This document shows positions 60,567-64,000 of a DNA stretch of 64,000 nucleotides, piece by piece. The stretch comes from Bacteroidota bacterium (GTDB lineage Bacteria > Bacteroidota > Bacteroidia > Bacteroidales > JAAUTT01). How positions within the stretch are numbered: the first letter of the stretch is position 1; each line of letters starts with the position of its first letter. The stretch lies in contig JAEYWD010000028.1 of the NCBI GenBank assembly GCA_023429135.1, positions 62,001-126,000 on the forward strand, in the 5' to 3' direction. The position numbers and the translations under genes were made by a program. The notes under the pieces are model-generated. The model was given only the letters and a program-made list of their open reading frames with translations, made no database searches and was not told where the DNA came from.

Positions 60567-62810
60567 TTAATTATTGCTTCCGACTAATTTAAACCTTACT
60601 CCCAGATAAAACTCACGTCCGCGTGTTGGACCCCACACTGAGGATGTGTCAAAATAAGGTCCAAAGGGATTCTGCCAACTGATGATGGGTTGCTTCTGAC
60701 GGAAGTTAAAAACATTTTCGCAACCTCCATAGAGCTCAAACTTCTTAAAATTATAGGTAAGCTGGGTGTTCACAATGGTGTAAGGGTCTGAATAGTCAGG
60801 TCGTTGATATTCCTGAGGATTCGATTTGGTATTGGGCAGGTGTTGCTCACCAAACCAGTGCATGTTCACATCGAAAAGTACTTTGTTCTTTGCCGAACGG
60901 AAATTAAAAGCTGTAAGCACCTTATGTTTCGGATTGAATGGCAGCACTTTCTTCTCTCCATCTTCGTTATAAAAAACATCCAGGAAGTTATATCCTACCT
61001 TAAATTCGTAAAGTTTTTCAATTTTGAGGTTTAATTCAGCCTGAAATCCATTGCTGATGCTTGTTCCATCGAAATTGCCAATAAACACTTTTGTGGGATC
61101 AACATCATAGTCGGCTATTATCTGGTTCTGGAAATCGGTATGATAATAGTCGGTGCTGATGTAACCCGAAAAATGCTCATTATTCTGGCCGAACTTTTGA
61201 GTAAAGTTTACCCCGTAATTCACTGCTTCCTCGGGATTGAGCTTGCTGTTAATTAAAATATCGCGTGAGCTGGCAAGCATGCCAATGTTTTCGCTGAAGA
61301 TATTGGCTGTGCGCCAACCTTTCCCAATATTGGCCCGGAGAATGGAGATAGGAGTTATATCGAATTTAATGAGCGTTCGCGGAGTAAACATAAAGCCTGC
61401 CTGGTTGTGGTGGTCTCCGCGTATTCCGGCAATCCAGGTCAGCCTGTCGTCGAAGAACCGAAAAGTATTCTCGGCAAACACGCCGGCTACATTTTCGTTT
61501 TTCATGTATTTTCCATCATAGCTCCTGTTAAGGGAATTGTCAGAAAAGGCAATTTTTTCGTCCAGGTCCATATGTCTGTAGCTTATTCCGGTAGTTAACG
61601 AGTGTTCTTCCATATAACCCAGCTCGTATTGTAGATTCCCGTAATAATTTACCTGTTCGGCCCTGTAATTTACGGTTCCGAAATACGACTTTTGTTTCTG
61701 ATAATATGCTGATGAAAGCAAAACCAGGTTAGCGTGGTCACTAAACCGGTATCCGGTCTTTGTCCATATTTCTGGTTGATTCATTTTAATCGTGTTCCCG
61801 TAAACGCTGGTACTACCTTTGTGAGCATCCGAATCGTAATTCATTTGTCCACCCACCCGGTTCTCGTTCAGGAAACGCAATCCTATGCGGCTGTGCCAAC
61901 CCCAGTGACGCTCGTCGCCATAATTCCATTTGTTAAGGAACATATAACGGGTTAGCAGCGGAAGATCCAGAAAGTTATCATCGTCTTTATCCGTTTTATT
62001 GGCTGGCTGAACTGTGTGAAAGGCTGCCATGCCACTCCATTTCCCTTTTTTAAAAGCCGTATGGGCATTAAACTGCTTTTCGGAATAGCTGTTGATGTAT
62101 CCGTTCAGAAAAAGCTTTTCGGCATTTACAGGCTCTTTGGTTTCAACGTTAATTTGCCCGCTGATGCTTTCGTAGCCTTGTATAACACTGTTGGCCCCTT
62201 TCGAAATATGGATGCTGTTCACCAATGTTCCCGGAACACTGCTGATTCCGTAGGTATAACTCAGGCCCTGGATCAAGGGTAAACCATCAATAAGTACCTG
62301 GTTGTAAACGCCCGATAATCCAAGGATACGCAGCTCCTTGGAGTTGGTGATTACATTGGTTACCTGTGGCTGCACCGAGCCATGGGTGTCGAAACATCCC
62401 GCAAGATCGCAACAGGCAGCTTTGCGAAGCTCGGTAGTGGTAATCTGTTCTACCTTGATAGGTTTCAGGTCCGAAATATGAACCCCGTTGCGTTGCCCGG
62501 TAACTACCACTTCGTCCAGCGATTTGGTTTCTTTCAGCACAAAATCAACGCTCTGTCGATTGCCAATGGCAATCGTATCGGGAGTATGGCCAACAAAAGT
62601 TGCTATCAGTTTTCGTCCAGAGTTGTTTGTTGATGAAATTGAAAACTGTCCGTTTTCGTCGGTCGACACCGCTGTTGTTGTGCCAAGCCAGTATACACTG
62701 GCATGGCTCAGAGGTTCGTTTCTTTGGTTGGTTACTTTACCACTGATATTCTGGGCAGACATCCCCACTGGTAAAAGTAATCCGAATATGATGTGTATTA
62801 TTTTCATTTT
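60567..62810 (-). CDS. TonB-dependent receptor, probably for metal or metal complex
   Basis: 747 residues from the ATG at 62810, which opens the signal peptide MKIIHIIFGLLLPVGMSAQ; an ATG at 62846 is also in frame. A carboxypeptidase-like sandwich (about 20-95, ISGKVTNQRNEPLSHASVYW), plug domain (about 110-225; ELRILGLSGVYNQVLIDGLPL, INVETKEP) and a 22-strand-type barrel ending FYLGVRFKL. The plug starts with the unusual Cys cluster KAACCDLAGCF. Length and motifs are those of small-ligand receptors rather than SusC. With an HMA-like and a Cys-rich protein encoded upstream, copper or another soft metal is a likely ligand. Confidence 0.9.
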   Translation of the reverse strand, partial: KMKIIHIIFGLLLPVGMSAQNISGKVTNQRNEPLSHASVYWLGTTTAVSTDENGQFSISSTNNSGRKLIATFVGHTPDTIAIGNRQSVDFVLKETKSLDEVVVTGQRNGVHISDLKPIKVEQITTTELRKAACCDLAGCFDTHGSVQPQVTNVITNSKELRILGLSGVYNQVLIDGLPLIQGLSYTYGISSVPGTLVNSIHISKGANSVIQGYESISGQINVETKEPVNAEKLFLNGYINSYSEKQFNAHTAFKKGKWSGMAAFHTVQPANKTDKDDDNFLDLPLLTRYMFLNKWNYGDERHWGWHSRIGLRFLNENRVGGQMNYDSDAHKGSTSVYGNTIKMNQPEIWTKTGYRFSDHANLVLLSSAYYQKQKSYFGTVNYRAEQVNYYGNLQYELGYMEEHSLTTGISYRHMDLDEKIAFSDNSLNRSYDGKYMKNENVAGVFAENTFRFFDDRLTWIAGIRGDHHNQAGFMFTPRTLIKFDITPISILRANIGKGWRTANIFSENIGMLASSRDILINSKLNPEEAVNYGVNFTQKFGQNNEHFSGYISTDYYHTDFQNQIIADYDVDPTKVFIGNFDGTSISNGFQAELNLKIEKLYEFKVGYNFLDVFYNEDGEKKVLPFNPKHKVLTAFNFRSAKNKVLFDVNMHWFGEQHLPNTKSNPQEYQRPDYSDPYTIVNTQLTYNFKKFELYGGCENVFNFRQKQPIISWQNPFGPYFDTSSVWGPTRGREFYLGVRFKLVGSNN

Positions 62811-62951
62811 GAAAGCATATAGGAATTCCAAAGGTTTTGGTAACAAATTTCTCAGGTTACCCGAAGACAGCGAGACGTCAGGCTGACCGTAGTCGAAGCC
62901 AATTATTACGCAAGTCTCTTTTCTTCAAAAATTCCGGATTAATTAACTGAA

Positions 62952-63275
62952 TCACTTTTTAACCTTATAAGGTTTCTCATTAGGGTTGTCGCAGCCGGGA
63001 GTATCCTCAATGGCTGTGCGGATGTCGTTTTCGTTAATCCGGGCCGGAGCAAACTTTACAGTGAAGCTTGTAGTAGCTCCCGGATTTCCTGCAGTGCAGC
63101 CGCTTACTCCTTTGAGCTTTGTTACATTGTCGGATATAGTTTTTATATCGTCGGCACAATGCAGTCCTTTAACTTTGAGGGTAACGGTTTTGGTGGAGTC
63201 AGTTTGAGAAAAAACCGCACCTGTGGAAGCGATAACGAAAGTGAATAGAAGTATGATATATAGATTTTTTTTCAT
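62952..63275 (-). CDS. Secreted heavy-metal-associated (HMA) domain protein with incomplete CxxC
   Basis: 107 residues: signal peptide (about 1-24) then one HMA ferredoxin-like domain (TVTLKVKGLHCADDIKTI, LKGVSGCTAG, FTVKFAPARINENDIRTAIED). The usual metal site GMxCxxC reads GLHCADD, so only the first Cys is kept; two other Cys lie in VSGCT and TPGCDNP. It may bind metal through other residues or in a dimer. Periplasmic, 106-141 bp upstream of the TonB receptor gene, likely same operon. Confidence 0.85.
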   Translation of the reverse strand: MKKNLYIILLFTFVIASTGAVFSQTDSTKTVTLKVKGLHCADDIKTISDNVTKLKGVSGCTAGNPGATTSFTVKFAPARINENDIRTAIEDTPGCDNPNEKPYKVKK

Positions 63276-63367
63276 TTTTCTGATTTTTAAAACAAACTTT
63301 TAATTACATCCAATAGGAAAAGTATAGATGTTCAAAGAACAAGCATACTGTTAAAAATGTGAGTGGA

Positions 63368-63697
63368 TTAAGCTTGTTTCGGCGGTTGCCAGAAATCAGA
63401 TTCGAATTGTGAAAGGAAAGATTCTTTAATGTCGGTTCCTGCCGGTTCGCAGTCAAAAAATTTGCAGGAATAACTGAAATAAGTATTTACAAATGCTATT
63501 GTGCAGGAATTGCACTTCTGAAAGGGATTACACACATTTTGGCAACATCCGCCATCGTGTTTTGGAGTATTTGCTTCATTTTTAACCCCTCCGCAACATC
63601 CGTGCTCGGTAGCCGAATGGTTGAAAATCAGGTCCATTCCCGGTTCTAATGCAAGAAACAGGATATGAAGTGATAATATGAGGGTGAAAATTTTCAT
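63368..63697 (-). CDS. Small Cys-rich exported protein (DUF6660-like)
   Basis: 109 residues from the ATG at 63697, which begins the signal peptide MKIFTLILSLHILFLALEPG; an ATG at 63790 would add 31 residues without export features. The mature part has eleven Cys in CC, CxxxCNPFQKCNSC arrangement and ends DFWQPPKQA. This layout, with a final WQPPK, is that of small DUF6660-type proteins found beside TonB receptors and heavy-metal genes in Bacteroidota. Probably a periplasmic metal-binding protein and first gene of the metal operon. Confidence 0.7.
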   Translation of the reverse strand: MKIFTLILSLHILFLALEPGMDLIFNHSATEHGCCGGVKNEANTPKHDGGCCQNVCNPFQKCNSCTIAFVNTYFSYSCKFFDCEPAGTDIKESFLSQFESDFWQPPKQA

Positions 63698-63843
63698 GCA
63701 TGTAAAGATATAAATGTTATTGATACTACGATGCAGGTAAATGATTTTAAGTTTTGCGGGAGATAAAAAGTCGCCTGGAGTAAGGCTCATGTTGAAATTT
63801 ACCTTTTCGAACTTTGGGCTTCTCTGTCTCCTTAATTGATTTC

Positions 63844-63879
63844 TAAAAAAAGAAAAGCCGGGAAATAAATCACCGGCTC
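63844..63879 (-). terminator. Intrinsic terminator of the gene crossing the right edge
   Basis: On the minus strand AGCCGG (63878-63873) and CCGGCT (63861-63856) pair around an 11-base loop, then TTTTCTTTTTTT. It lies about 50 bp after the stop codon of the partial gene at 63928. Confidence 0.75.
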
Positions 63880-63927
63880 ATCTAACATCAAATGTATAAA
63901 AAGACAACTACCAACTTTTATAACGAC

Positions 63928-63999
63928 TTATAAATTCAATAAAACATAATCTCCTGTATATTCAACTGTTTTCTGGTTTTGAAGGCGTGAGTCAATTCC
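63928..63999 (-). CDS. C-terminal end of an unidentified gene cut by the right edge
   Basis: The minus-strand frame is open from the edge and reads GIDSRLQNQKTVEYTGDYVLLNL then TAA (63930-63928), followed by a terminator. 23 residues are too few to name a family. Length and terminator together support a real gene. Confidence 0.55.
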   Translation of the reverse strand, partial: GIDSRLQNQKTVEYTGDYVLLNL

Positions 64000-64000
64000 T

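Noticed and set aside
1..64000. CRISPR array, tRNA, rRNA, prophage
   Set aside because: No regularly spaced repeats, no tRNA-like cloverleaf with CCA end, no rRNA-like segment and no phage structural or integrase gene were found by reading; a covariance-model search would be needed to exclude small RNAs.

Overview
The window is chromosomal DNA of a Bacteroidota bacterium, most likely an environmental or gut-type member of Bacteroidales/Marinilabiliales. The evidence is three SusC/SusD pairs, two ECF-sigma/FecR/SusC regulatory cassettes, lipoprotein signal peptides, hybrid histidine kinases, DUF5018 and DUF4434 PUL proteins, and promoters of the Bacteroidota type (TTG, about 19 bases, TAnnTTTG). 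No tRNA, rRNA, CRISPR array, transposase or phage gene was seen. The left edge cuts a SusC gene; the right edge cuts an unidentified minus-strand gene of which only 23 C-terminal codons are visible.

Layout. 1-4.0 kb: 3' end of a polysaccharide utilisation locus (SusC, SusD, surface lipoprotein). 4.1-6.6 kb: three uncharacterised genes, one with a possible caspase-like His/Cys dyad. 6.7-14.3 kb (minus): complete regulated nutrient locus, ECF sigma, FecR, SusC with STN domain, SusD. 14.4-18.3 kb: AHSA1-like and VOC proteins and a DEAH helicase with C-terminal membrane segments. 18.5-24.2 kb (minus): lipoproteins, one with its signal peptide in another frame, a small membrane protein and a VIT/vWA/DUF2135 protein. 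24.7-35.5 kb: signalling island of two receiver-only proteins, a REC-kinase, two paralogous hybrid kinases flanking a FIST sensor, and a PAS kinase, with no DNA-binding output domain. 35.9-39.6 kb: membrane protein, outer-membrane protein, an ECF sigma factor fused to a membrane tail, and a PsbP/DUF1795-like protein. 39.8-57.6 kb: second full PUL (sigma, FecR, SusC, SusD, DUF5018 lipoprotein, GHL10-like hydrolase) facing an operon for an FAD oxidoreductase, GlcNAc 2-epimerase, sugar permease, DUF4434 protein and propeller protein, with a ROK repressor. 57.8-64 kb: a hydrolase-fold protein lacking two catalytic residues, a sigma-factor fragment, a metallophosphoesterase, and a metal-type operon (Cys-rich protein, HMA-like protein, TonB receptor).

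The strongest unlisted signals are: (1) in both sigma/FecR/SusC loci, a promoter-like box on the opposite strand in exactly the same register over the SusC start codon, followed about 100 nt later by an intrinsic terminator on that same opposite strand, i.e. two candidate DonS-like antisense RNAs; (2) two copies of a duplicated gene pair that have decayed reciprocally (VIT protein intact and PsbP-like gene broken at 21-24.5 kb, the reverse at 38.8-39.6 kb); (3) a NosP/NahK-like FIST-kinase pair; (4) a PAF-acetylhydrolase-like pseudoenzyme; (5) a membrane-tethered sigma factor and a tail-anchored receiver domain.
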